Below, piece after piece: positions 34,280 to 46,897 of a stretch of DNA of 64,000 nt. The DNA is taken from positions 51,933,672 to 51,997,671 of the forward strand of contig CANTUZ010000004.1 of NCBI GenBank assembly GCA_947846985.1, read 5' to 3'. The stretch comes from Fratercula arctica. Its lineage: Eukaryota; Chordata; Aves; Charadriiformes; Alcidae. Each line of letters begins with the position of its first letter. The stretch's first letter is position 1. The notes beneath the pieces were generated by a model. That model was given only the letters and a program-made list of their open reading frames with translations. It made no database searches and was not told the origin of the DNA. Both the position numbers and the translations under genes were made by a program.

Positions 34280-35922
34280 AAATGCCATCTTGTAGCTGTT
34301 CCCAGTAGGCTTCATCCCTCCCGTGCCAAGAGGGAAAGTAATACACAATCTGCCTTTAAGTCACCTAATGCCACTGTGGATTTCTCCTCCATGAGGGGAG
34401 ATTTTGTCAGCAACTTGTCAGTTGAATCCAGCCCACTTTCCTCATGCAGATTAGGCGTTTACATCTCATGCTTCATTCTTATGGCTAGTTCAGCTTTGCA
34501 CACTCTCCAAGTTCTTGTGTGACAAAAACCTAGTGGTTTTTTTCTTTTCTTTTACGCAAAAAATAGTATTCATAAAAATCTATGAACTCACAAGGAGAAA
34601 ACAGAGTATTTTTTTTTAGGTTCTTTTTCACTCATTTGATTCATAACATAGAAGTTTAAGACAAGTGGCTGCAAAATTAGTAAGGATTTTGTGACATGAA
34701 AAAAATGGAGTCAGTTATTATTGTAAACTTTGTGGCTGCCCACTGAGGAAAGTAAGGGATTACAGAAACAAAACGGTCAGCAGGCTGAAAATGAACTTAC
34801 AGTACATTAGTTGATCCACACAAAATCTGGCACAGGGTAGCTTGCTCCAAAGTTGCCTCACATTTCTGTGTGCACTGGAACAGAGAAAATCCTCTGAACT
34901 TTCCTTCAGAGACTCTTAACTTCCTTAGCAGGCGAGGAAAAGAACTGAAAAGACTGAAAAGAATTGGCTGCAGAAGGAGGAAAGCAGCAGCAGTTAACAT
35001 TGAAAGGAAAAGAAAGTTTTAAGCAAAAGCAAGGCGCTCAAGTGGCAGAGCTTGTAAAACTAATTGTATTAGCAAATAAGGTACATTGTGGAAACAGGAA
35101 ATAAACACATTTTTTGTAATCAAGTTTTCTCTCCATCACTATAATCAGCTTGATGAAATGCAAGTGGGACATCTATCTTCTTTCTTTCCAAGGTGTTGTG
35201 TGAACTTCGCTCTCCTGCCAATTAGTATTGATCTTCACTTCATCTTTCCTTTCTAACAATGAAGTAATAGGATCTGACACAATTTGCCGCAATAATTTTT
35301 TCATTAGACTGCACCAGACCTTGTCAATACCTTAAGACAGTAGGCAGTTCATTACTTACAATGATATCTAGCAGTGTTGTCACATGGCTACAGTTCTTCA
35401 TTTAATATCTTTATAAAAATAAGCTAGTCTGCAAAATAAATATGCTTTAGAGAATGTTTTGGAGTTCAAGTTTCTGGCAAAGTTAAGTGGCATGTGGCTA
35501 GAGGTAAACACTAGATGATAAATTGCTTTGATATAATGTAATATTGCGTCTGGTTTTGAATTGTTGGGGTTTTTGAGATGTATCTGCTCTCTGAGACAAG
35601 CTAAGCCACATTTATATTAAAGCCAATTAAAAAAAAAGAGTAGGCAAGCTAGCGTAACACTCTCTTTCTGACCTGTGCTTCCTCAGAAAATGTTTTCGTT
35701 GTTTCACAAGGGCTGTAATTCCAGCACAGTTTTAAAAATGAACTCATCAAATGACTGGTTTGATCTTCCAAGCTAAAGATCAGTGCTGAGCCCATGCACA
35801 GATGCAAATACCCTTTCCATTCTGTAATTTCTTACAGGGAATTTCTTTTTTCAGGCATTTTATTTATATCTTTTCCTTCCTTGTATATTTGTCTGCTTGT
35901 AATTCTGTCTTTTGTTTTACAG
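34280..35922. other. Unique non-coding sequence, no gene recognised
   Basis: AT-rich DNA with short frames only. No repeat family or RNA gene is recognised. Confidence 0.6.
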
Positions 35923-36012
35923 TCAAATTGTAAGCGCTTTGTGGACAGAAATTGTTTTTTTGTCCTGAAACTGGGCAGTGTCTCACTCAAATGGATCAAG
36001 GTCTAGGACTGG
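35923..36012 (+). mobile_element. Possible L2/MIR-type 3' tail remnant
   Basis: TCAAATTGTAAGCGCTTTGTGGACAG, split here as TCAAATTGTAAGCGCTTT then GTGGACAG, followed by AAATTGTTTTTTTGTCCTG and AAATGGATCAAGGTCTAGGA, resembles the conserved tail of amniote L2 LINEs and their MIR SINE partners (TGTAAGCTCTTTGGGGCAGG then a T-rich segment). Similarity is partial and the body of the element is not recognisable. Confidence 0.4.
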
Positions 36013-36346
36013 AAACACTGATTGCATGGTGCAAAGTCACCAGACCTTCAACTACTCTCATCTTACCGACTTTCCCAAGCGCCTCAGAGACAAGGGGAAC
36101 AAGTTTTGTTGGGGTAACTCAAGTAGAATTGAACCTGCTTTGCTCTATGCGGAGGCACCTACTTCTGAGACAGACAACAAAGCTTCCATACCAGCCCATT
36201 GCAGGCAGTGGATACAGAGAGGATCTGATTCATTTGACAAAATGATGGTATCTGTTTTCAAATTGCGCGAATTGCTTCCTGACTCCTACTGGCCTTTTTA
36301 CGTAGATCTACAGTGTCTACAGAGGAAGTCTAAACAGGCTTATTAT
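36013..36346. other. Non-coding sequence under the longest chance frame
   Basis: The longest open frame of the window (158 codons, 35978-36454, plus) runs through here. It begins in the putative L2/MIR-like tail and ends beyond the hairpin. Its translation has no recognisable domain, so I do not call it a gene. Confidence 0.5.
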
Positions 36347-36399
36347 ATAGGTGCCTGCATAGATCTACATCTATATCATAGATCTACGCAGACACCTAT
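36347..36399 (-). repeat. 21-bp inverted repeat (hairpin)
   Basis: Arms at 36347-36367 and 36379-36399 pair at 19 of 21 positions around an 11-base loop. The two mismatches are C-A and A-C on the plus strand, so they become G-U wobbles in a minus-strand RNA, which would pair along the full 21 bp. The 9-base core TAGATCTAC recurs nearby at 36303, within the perfect palindrome GTAGATCTAC (36302-36311). The stem is short for a microRNA precursor. Confidence 0.75.
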
Positions 36400-37983
36400 G
36401 AGTGTAGGTCCTCACGCTCAGTTGGGTGAATGTCACACTGTGTGTCTTTGTTAGTATCTGCCTGCAAATGCAGGCAGTTCACATTCTTTAATTTTGAACC
36501 TGCCGGAATAACGAGTTCAGTTTTTCTGCTCCACTATCCTGAATTAATGAGGAAAGACTAAAACCATGACATGGCTGGTCTGACCTAATCCCAGTGGAAG
36601 GATGGAAAGAAAGGTCAGCTGCATTTTTGGCAGAAATACAGTAAAGGCGGCCCCTTGAACACACAGGTGCATAGAAGGTACAGTGTACATGATGGAAATA
36701 AATGCTGGTTTTTTCGATTTTGACCCAGGGACTCACTGATCTCAACCGAGACCATTTCCACTGACTTCAGTGTGTGGTGGATCAGGACCTTTAACATGGA
36801 GCATCACAAGTTCCCAAGGCTGCAGCTGTTCATGACACAGGCAAGACCAGAAAAAAATGAGCAAATAAAAGGAACTGATCATACAAATTTACAATATACT
36901 TAAATTAAATAACAACAGTACTAGGCCTGTAGTAGCTCCATGGTTTACTTGTTAGGAATCTGAAACACACCTGAAGTTCTGCCACACAAGTTTGTTCACA
37001 GAAAGGAAGATCCTCATCATCTGTTCCTGACATGATGCAGGATCTCTGTGCTTTTATAATGCTAGCTAACACAAATGCATAAATACGTATTTATTTATTA
37101 AAATCATCTGTTATGCAGTCTTGAACAGGAATGCATATAGCTGTAGTTATGAAGTGTGCTGGTTAAGATTTCCCCGAAAGATCAAAACTAACATAGAAAC
37201 AGCCTCAGTAATTACTCTGGCACTGAGACACAAATGGATATCTAAAAGTTTCTAAGCAAAATGGAGAAGTTTATAGCCAATTCTGAATGTAACCAAAGGA
37301 CAATTACAGACCACACCAAGCCACTAATAACCTCACAAAAGCATGAGAAAATTTGAAAACAGAAAACCATTATCGGAGTCTTCCTAGTAGTAGTAGGAAA
37401 CAGCAGGTATAGAGAAAAAAGCCTCTAAACATACACTTCCACAGGAATCTCTGAAAATGAAGAGAGAAAAGTAGCTGTAAGGAAGTTTCCACTTTATTCT
37501 GCATTTTCTTTTCGATGATGGAAGTCCATCCTCATCTTCTAATACTACCCATGTGTTCACTAAGCTATTTCCATGATACATAAGTAGACTTCCTAATCAC
37601 TTCTATCCAGAGTTATTGGTTTTTGCTCTGAAGTCAAACTATTATGTAAAAAAAGTCAGTGCTAATAAAGGAGTTAAATTAACTGCTATTAAATGAATTC
37701 AAGCAGCATGAGTCTCAAGAGCAGCCTTCCAGATCAATTATTTCCTCTTTAGGTTATGCAATTGTATTTGCATCATTATAGCACCAGTATCCACAGCACT
37801 GCCAAAAGTCACAGGGTTTATCTTCCATTTATTATGACTGCAATTTTTCCTTTGCTTCCTGAAACAGTTTATTGGAAAGTTTCAACAGGCAACCACACAA
37901 CCCCAATGGCCCTAAACAGCTATGGCTTTAAGCAGTCTTAATAACTGGCAGAAATCAGAATATGTAAGGTCAGTGTCTCCATT

Positions 37984-37999
37984 AAAAAAAAAAAAAAAA
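37984..37999 (+). repeat. Poly(A) tract, 16 bases
   Basis: Uninterrupted A run after ATT. No retrocopy body recognised upstream. Confidence 0.9.
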
Positions 38000-39178
38000 T
38001 AGACACATGCTTACATCTTCAAATACAGCAGCAGCTACTATTTCAATAGCAAAGCTCCAGACTTTGTGCTGGATCTTAAAAAAATAAAAATAGAGATTTA
38101 TGGACTGATGTAACCCAAACAACACACCCACTTACTGGCAGCTTTCCTTCATCTACAAGAAGTTAGACCCTTTATGGGAAGTATCCTAATTTTGAGGCAG
38201 ACCAACAATAAGAAACCAAAGCAACGTTTCTGATTGTGTTGAATATACAAAGACTAAGTTTGCAGCAAGCTAGCTTTCAATCAGAGATGGTCAGCTGGAA
38301 GGCATCATTAAAGAATAAAAGGAAAGGGAAAAATCAGTGTAACATTATTTAACTCCACACATGATTGTAAGCCATAAATTATAAGTGTTCCTTTCATTTC
38401 AAAGGGAATGCGAACAAATCATTCAACAAATCGTTTAAAAATATATACAAAACCAAAGATTGTCAGAATCTTTTGTCGAAATAAATTTTATGCAAAGCCA
38501 TAGAATTATCACAATCAAAACTCTTAATGCACATGGACCCAAAAAAGCATCTGTGGCTGTAATTTCTAGGAAAACTGGCTGAGAAAGGAAGAAGAGAGAA
38601 AAGCAACCTGATAGGAGAAGCTGCCAGCACGTAACTAATCCTGCTGCAGGGTTGGTTACAAAGAAATTGCTTATTAAAACTGTGTAATCTAAAACGAATT
38701 ACTATAATTTTAGCACTATTAACAAGACTTAAAAACCTTTACTGCATTAGTTTATCTTATGCAGTCTATGTATTGCATCATATTTGTAATTAAATATTTC
38801 TTTTGAACTTCTTAATCTTTATAGAAACTATTAAAACAAGCCAAGTGAAATAAAATGTTGACATTGGACCTTTGTACTTTGGTCGTGCCACAGTATGTAC
38901 CAAAGCAATCATTCTGAAGACAAAAGGGTAAGGAGTCAGCTCATTCAGGAAACAAATGCAGGCATGAGCAATTTAAATGTTAAATTAACACATAAAACTC
39001 AGTGTAAAGTAGTTGCATATAGTGGTGGAAAGATGCCCAAGAAAAACTTCCGTATAGTCAATCAGTTAAAAGGGTAAGCAGAAATGTCACCATATGAAGA
39101 AAAGAGAGATCAAAGATTTGTTACATCAGGACATCTGTTTCTTTGATCATAATTTAAGAAATACAGTGTATCGCTCTG

Positions 39179-39196
39179 AAAAAAAAAAAAAAAAAG
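39179..39196 (+). repeat. Poly(A) tract, 18 bases
   Basis: Uninterrupted A run. Unlike CR1, which has no poly(A), such tracts could mark an L1-type retrocopy, but none is recognisable here. Confidence 0.9.
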
Positions 39197-39478
39197 GATT
39201 TGAATAATCCTGGGCTTCACTATTAATCTAATTTTCCCATGTATGCAATGAAAATAGGCATGTTCTTGCAATTGGAAGCGTCTAGTTAGGGAACGCTCCA
39301 GCCAGAAACGAGGGCTGGCTTTCCTTTTTTTGCCTTTTTTCTTTTTTTGTGGTTCCTATTTTTACTTATTGCAAGACACATTGAAGAGTGCCTGTTATGC
39401 CTCTGTATAAATTAGAATTTTTGAAACTGTAAATTCTTTTACAGAATATAATTCCTTGTTTCCTTAGCTAGCCTTAAT

Positions 39479-39492
39479 CTCTCTCTCTCTCT
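39479..39492 (+). repeat. (CT)7 microsatellite
   Basis: Seven uninterrupted CT units followed by TACATG. Confidence 0.9.
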
Positions 39493-42400
39493 TACATGCT
39501 TACACTAGACTATTTTTTAAACGTTCAGTTTAGTCTGACAAGAGAACTGGAATGAATAGTAGAGTTGTTATTATTTAAAGACTGTTTTTTCCATTTAATT
39601 ATTGTATGATCCTAGTTTTCTAGATGGGGTAGAGACAGCATGTTAATAAAATGTTTCACCATTAAAAAAGGCTGAGAAAGATCCCCCTATTTTTCTAACT
39701 CTTGAGAAACTGAAACTCGGAAGTCTCTTTTCACCTGGTTAGCCAGTAGCCTGAATGAGATTCAGCTCCAGATGTAGACTCAAGTTAGTCTATTTCGATT
39801 ACTCCAGATGAGTAATTGAGACGTCTACATGTGAGTTAAAAGTTTAAAGCTCCCATTACTGCTGGTGGAGTCTAAAGGTCTCAACCTCAAGTAAACGTAT
39901 AAGCAGTTATTTAGGAACACGTTTCTTCATTCCTTTCCAAATGAAATACCACCAGTGCCCAGATTAAAGTCACATTTAAATATGTTTTTGTCATTCATGC
40001 CCAGGTGAGAGACAACACTTTAAGATAGTCTGATTTATGAATAAATAGCTGCCTTCATGGTCGTGCTCAAAGTGAGATGCACAGATGTTCACAAGCCTTC
40101 CTGGCTCAAAGGAAGGCAGGATTAAAAGAGCAGCTTCTGTAGCCTTGTTAGGCACTGTTTGCTGGTCTCGAGAATCAAGCTCGGAGCACTAGATTTGGTG
40201 CCAACACTGACACCTGCTCAGTGGTTTCAGCAGCTTTCTGTGTCTCAGCAGGGAGACTGCACCTGCGAATTATCACTCAGCTGCTGACGGCAGGCTTAGG
40301 AGCAGCAGTAGCCTACAGTCATTGTCTGGTGATGCTTTTGAGCCACCTTAATCATCAGGATTTGTAATAAATTCAGAACCAGTCCCCAGTTAGTCACCCA
40401 GCTCCTGGTATTTGGGAAGTTACTGCTTTTCTAGCCCTCCTGCTGGATCCCAGTCAGTAGCCAAAACCCGTCCCCTGATTGGTTACGGAGAATCTGTTTC
40501 TCCAGTGCTGTGACCGATGTTTGCCAGAGCAGTGTTTTTCAATAAGCTGTGTAAGCACATTCTTGAAATTCACCGCATTAATCATGTTGCATTTTGTTTC
40601 TAGGGCAGCACAATACAGGGGTGGTTGTGGAATCAATTTTGACAAAGGGGAGAAAGTTCAGGCTCAGAAACTCCAAAATGTTAGCACTTCCCAAGAACAT
40701 TAAGTAAGGCAGTTTTTTTCCTTACACTCCAAATCTGAAAGAATGTTTTGTTTCATGAAACAAAACTCAAAGTAAGCGTCATTTGATTCATATATTACGT
40801 TCAAGAACTCTGGATTAGCTGAATTTGAAGCTTGCAGCCTCTATAGTAATCTTTTTGCCAGGGCCCAGGCCCAGACTCTTCCGTTCTTGCAGCAGACAGG
40901 CAGAATATATAAAATAATAGAGACTATGACACCTCGTCTGGGTGGGGAGCGGGTCCAAGCTCTGCAGCTGTCCACAGCTATTACACACATTTCTGTAACT
41001 TACCTAAGGTTCACATTATTACCAGCTCCAGCCAACTCTGTTGGCATCGCAAGTTGTGATGACTTACAGCACCTAAAGGAAAAATGAAATTTCTAGAGCA
41101 GCACAACTAATAATACTCACAAAGAGGATTTCATAAGGCTTTTTTTTTTTTCCAAAAGAAAATTAAAATGTTATTTTTTAAGCCCAGGTTCTGCAAAGGA
41201 CACTCTATAATACAGAATTAATTCATTCACTTAAAACACCTGGGATCTGCCAAATTATGAATTAATAATGATAGCTGGTCTTTTATGTCAAATCAATCGC
41301 ACCACTTTCCCTCCGCCAGGAAAGTTCATGACATTTTCTTATCTGCTCCAAGTGAATTCACTGGACTTGAAGCACGCAAGTTCAGCAGTGGACATTTTTG
41401 AACGCTGCATTGCCTTTCTCAGCAAGGTGGTAGTGAAGTTTGTGGCATTCATTTGTTTGTGCCTGGTTATCGGGGTCTCTGGGCTCTTACTGTGTCCCTA
41501 GTGAGAACGTTTCCAGTAGCTTCAGTGGTGGCAGGATCAAGCCACTAAGAATATAACAATATGGGGGGAAAAAAAAGCACATGACTTTGGTAGAAGAAAT
41601 AAACTGCATGTTGTTAAAGGCTGCAAACTGGATCAATGAGAAAATCAAGAAAGAATGAATACAGTCCATCATCCAGCGCTGAATTTCAAAGACTCACCTA
41701 TCCAAAGGGTGAGAGAAAGAGGACTTGGTTTTATTAGCACAAACACAGTTTGCACAGAAAAAAAAAAGATATTCCTGGGTCTTATCCCTCTGAGAAATCA
41801 AGAGCAAAGGGCCAAATCCACAAAACAAGTCACAGAGAGTGAATCCCAGACTGTAACCCTAATTCTCCTCTCCCTTCACCCTAAATGACTACTGTACTCT
41901 GTTTAAAGATAAGACTTGTGTTCAGAGTACTCACTTTTTTTCATCTTGGTGTCCATGTAACATAAAGTGCAGGCATAATCCTGGGAACAGAGGCTCAAGA
42001 GGTCCCAAAAGTCACTCATTCACAGATTTCTGCCACAAAGAACACAGACTTCAACAAAAGGAAGCAGAGAGACTACCCCTACCCAGGACTGCCTACAGAC
42101 TTTTTCCTTAACATGTTATCTAGAGATGAGATTTGTGGTTTTAACCCCTGAGACAGCAGAGGGCTAAGCTCAACCGAATAACCCCACCTCCTTCACTAAC
42201 ACAATACAACACACCTGCTAATTACCCCCTATGAGCATATTTCCTCGACCACCACCCTAGAAACAACCTGGGATCCTCCCCACACTGCTGTGTCCTGGTG
42301 GCTGACCTGAGGCTTGCCCTGCTGCCTTCACACCCTATCAAGAAACCATCTCATGACCCCACCAGGGCAGCCGCTAGTGCCTGAGAAAACTGGAGGAGCT

Positions 42401-45400
42401 GCCTTAAAATGCAGCACCACAACCAAGCAAAACAATTTGGGCTTTTTTATAGCATATTCTAAAAGAACTGGATGGACACGCTCTGTGCTTATCTGATTTC
42501 CAAATAGCTATTGCCTGTTCCTCATTAGTGCACATTAACACAAGCTGGGGAGGCAACCGGGCATTACAAAGGACACTGAGGGATTGTGAGCTGCTATGGT
42601 TTGTGAAATGTAAATTTACATTTGAGTGCAGGCAGGGGACATCAGATATCTCTGTTCCCCCTGCAGGGGTTTTTGGAAATTACACAGTATCAGATCATGC
42701 AGTGGAAAATGCTTTCAGGTCTGGACCATGAGGTAAGGAGTCAACTGAGCAATACAGAACACAAATGCAATCTACTTCTGAATGACTGGATGGAGCCTGA
42801 CTCACTAAGAGAGGGATATTTTTCAAATCCTAATGTGTGTTTAATTGATGGCACTTTCATATTCACACATGTGAAGTCAATGGCTTGGTAAGCATTTGAT
42901 TCATTGTGAGTTTCATCAGTGAAAGAAGAGCTGCTCAGTTTTGGCAGATTTAGCTGAGGTTTCAGCAAAGGGTGGCCGCAATGTACCTTCATGTACCTGA
43001 AAAAGCCTCAGATGGATTCCAAAATAGAGTTCATGCTTTTACTTCCAGTGTTGTTTTCTGAGCAGGTAGGCAGAAATGCTCAAAGAGGACTCCCTGCAGG
43101 ACGCGGGTTGTTTTGCCTGCCCTGAGCCCGATAGCTTGTGGCAGGGCTGAGCAAATGAAATCTTGAATCGGTTATGTGAAGAGGTTTCTCCCGTGCTGCA
43201 AGCAGTTTGTTTGTCCTGCATTTAACTTCCTGCATATATATAGAGATGAAGGATGAGTCTACCCAGCAAAATGAAGGTATGATTCCAGCCCATTTTGACT
43301 ACCTTTGTTATCAGTGCTCAGACAGATAACAACAATATTTGAGGTTTAGCACAAAATGATTTCACTGTGCTGTAAGCTAACATGTTTTTCTGTGCATTTG
43401 ATAGGTGCTGAGCATGTACGAGTACTCAGTCGTAGCTGAGCCATGGAAGCTTGATTGCGTATAAGAGCCCTGTGCAGCAATGGCATTGAAAGCTGCAGAG
43501 TGAGGGTGACATGGCGCATCTGAAGGGCTGTGCTCAGTCCCAGGGCGTTTGGTCCTTGATGCTCAGCCAGTAATGAATCCCATCATATCCTCCTCACCAT
43601 GCAATGTGGTGAAGACACTAGCTGTTCTGCAGGGGAGGCGTCCATATCGTTGTGTGCCAGGTTAGGGCAGAGCCTCCTCTGAGGGGTGGTGGGTAACACC
43701 ACTGACAGCTACTCTGCACTGGTGGACACGAATACCCACTTCACATCTAAATCTCATTATATCCAAAGCCTGTGTTTCTTTTTCATTCAGTGACAGGAAA
43801 AGGAATATGATTTGGCTGTTTGAGCTCAGGTAGCATAAATCACTGGCTGATGCACATGGTGACAAATGAACATCTTGCCACATCAGGAAGTCTGTGGGGA
43901 ATGACAGGTAGAGCTGAGCCTGTCTTGTACCAGGCAGCCTCTGAAAGTCCTTCCTCTCTGTTTTCCTTTGAGGCTGTGCTGCTTTGAGGACACATTGCTA
44001 AGGGATTGTGCAAGTGGTGACGAAGTACACATTGCTTTAAAATGCTGAATAATTCACACATCAGCATATGGACACAAAGCTCCAAATTATCTCATACTCA
44101 GATGAAAGATGAACACCCTTATTATGAGAAAGTAATTGATAAAAGGTTCACTTTCATGGTGGACTCCATGTATGAACCCAGCCTGACACAATGGATATAT
44201 AGTTCCAGTTGCAAGTAATGGCATTACTACTGATTTCAAAGTATTTCGAGAGAAGACATCCTTGTGATCTGAATACATACATAATCTACAGTTATAGATC
44301 CATATCATACTGCTATTTTGTGCAGAAACTCAGATTTGCTCAACAACATTTAATAAATACCAGCCCTTGACATTATCTGGATTGTCATATACTTTGGAAG
44401 AATTTCAAGCCTTACTTCATTTAGTTTTACAGTTGCTAGGATGCACAGGGGCACCATGGAGTCACTGCTATCTTTCTGGAATTCATCTAATCCCCCCGAG
44501 GTAAAACAAATGTCACAGGTAGCAGCCAAGTTCTCCTCCTCTGAAATACCTCCACTGTGCGTTCGGTGTCAGGAATCAGTGCTGACCTGCGCTGAGGCAT
44601 TTTGACCTTCTTTTGTTGTTGCAATGATATTTCCAGCACCCTCATTAAAAGCATGGACTCAACTCAGTTCCTGAGTCTATTCCAAGCTGAAGAACACATC
44701 ATTTCTCCACCAGAACCTGCAGTGGCCTCCACTATCAATTTACTAATTTCACATATCTGATTTCAAGGTCTTTGCCTCATTAGAAATATTTCAGAGCTTC
44801 AAGTGGAAACCTCTCTGACAACTGACACAGTTTGGATATATCAGGGAGTAAATTTTCCAGGCCCAGACTGAGGGATCAACCTGAAACTACATAGATGCAG
44901 AGATGCATGTTATGAGTCCCTCCCCCTAATGCTGTCTCGTGGATTGGATACATACAGGACCAAAGGGAAACTGTGGCCCATGGAGGAGATAAGAAAATAT
45001 AAAGGAAGAAATTCTATCTCTACAAATCACTCCATTAATAAGGTGGAAAGATTTCGTCAGATCTCCACAAACACCTGGAAAACTACACAGGCACATAAGA
45101 GTAGATGGGAATTTTGCCATCATCATGTCCGTTTTCCCAGGCACGTGAGATAATCCTTTAAACCTTCTACCTTCATGCCTTCTGTTACTGATTTCTCTCT
45201 TTCTGGGTCCTCAGCTGCCAAGTCCTGACTTTGCCTGTTTCTCATACAATGATCTCCCTCTTATCACACAGAGCGAATTCACAATATGGAAGGGTGCTTT
45301 GAAAGAGGTAATGGGACTTCTGTTTATGCTATTCTGGGGGGCTTCCCCTGTGAGCAGGTGTAAATTCCCAGGAAAGACTACTGCTGCAAAGTCCACAGAC

Positions 45401-46873
45401 AATAATACCACAGTGGTTGACACATCCATTTTCCAAACACATCCAGCTTCCAGATGGCTAGAAGTTCCTGTGGAGAATGATCTCTGTAGGTGCATCTATG
45501 GTTACAGCCCACCCTTATGCAACATCATACACTGTAGGCATTGCTAGTATCAACAGGGGTAACGTCTGCTATTTCACCGCCAATTCTCAACTTGCAAAAC
45601 ACAGTGCCTGCAAATTACCCTTGATTTGTTTGCGTCATTTACAACAAGCAAACCTCCCAGAACACAAGTCAACACATCCATCTTATTTATCACTGCAGTT
45701 TACTTTTAATTCAGCATTTTGTAAACTCAAGATTTGCTTTCATTGCTGTCTCAGCACAGAGTAATGTCCCACTATCATACTATTTATATCAGAAATGCAA
45801 TTACCAAAGGCTAAATTTGTAAAATGAAAGTTGGATAACTATACACTTTGACTAGCAACCATAAAAGGTTGCTCATGAAATATAACGGCCTGCAACTTCA
45901 GTTTCACATTTCCTGATATCACAGATGTCCTGTTACTATACCTCGGTGAGCAAATACACCAACAGCAAGGCAGCCTATCAGGTTTTATAAACTTGCTCCC
46001 AAATCTGGATTACCAACTAATCTGACTGTCATGTAGAAGCCAGTATAAGACATAGAGTCCCACAATTAGTTTGACCAACAAAATGCAATTATTTACAAGA
46101 GAAGAACCTGTTGGACACAAGCCAGTATTTCTGTACTAGCTAAACATGAACAGCTTCCTCAGTACATCAGATGCCTTAGCATTAAGGAAAGGACAAAAAT
46201 AGCTATCGTTATCCCAGGAAGAATGATAGAAATTTCATTTCAGACTTGTATCTTAAATTCGCAGTTTCAGTGAATTACAGATGAGCAATAACTGAGTCTA
46301 TTCTGAGGACCTCTGTTAGGCGCTGCAGTCCAGAACTTGGGAGTGAGGTATTGCTGACCCAACTGAAACCCAAATTTGATCCTCTTTGGCAGTTTCAGCG
46401 AGGGGGGAAATGACTCCAAAAGTTGTGACTGGAACCCCTACTTCTTACCTGCACTTACTCTTGCCATGAGGCTTACTAGTTGACTGAAGGCTAAAATCTC
46501 TACAAAATCTACCTGCTTTGCTTATTTCTACTGCCATGTTGGTAGAGCTCCCCTGCTTCTCTATGTATTCAGCCTCTGCTGGTGTTTATTAACCACCAGC
46601 AGGGATCACTCCAGAGAAGGGACTCTCTGCAGTACTTACATGAAACAGGGCTCAACAGGATGAGATTTAAGTTCTACCAGATGAGCAATATTAAAAGACC
46701 ATCGCTGTGTGGATGCTAATGGTTCCATCAAGACAATACTGCAGGAACATGACTGAAGTAGAAACTCCATACTCATATCTCCGTGTCTGTATTGCTGTGG
46801 TTTAAGAGTCACTGCGATTTTGCCCAGTGTTGATGGCCGCACTGGATTCCACTGCCTTAGGGTGAAGCAGCCT

Positions 46874-46897
46874 CCAGGTCCAGTACCAGGTCCAGCA
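46874..46897 (+). repeat. 12-bp tandem duplication
   Basis: CCAGGTCCAGTA is followed directly by CCAGGTCCAGCA, one mismatch. Confidence 0.85.

Noticed and set aside
35978..36454. 158-codon open frame, longest in the window
   Set aside because: No recognisable domain, starts inside a probable L2/MIR-like tail and crosses the hairpin. The length is within chance expectation for 64 kb read in six frames.
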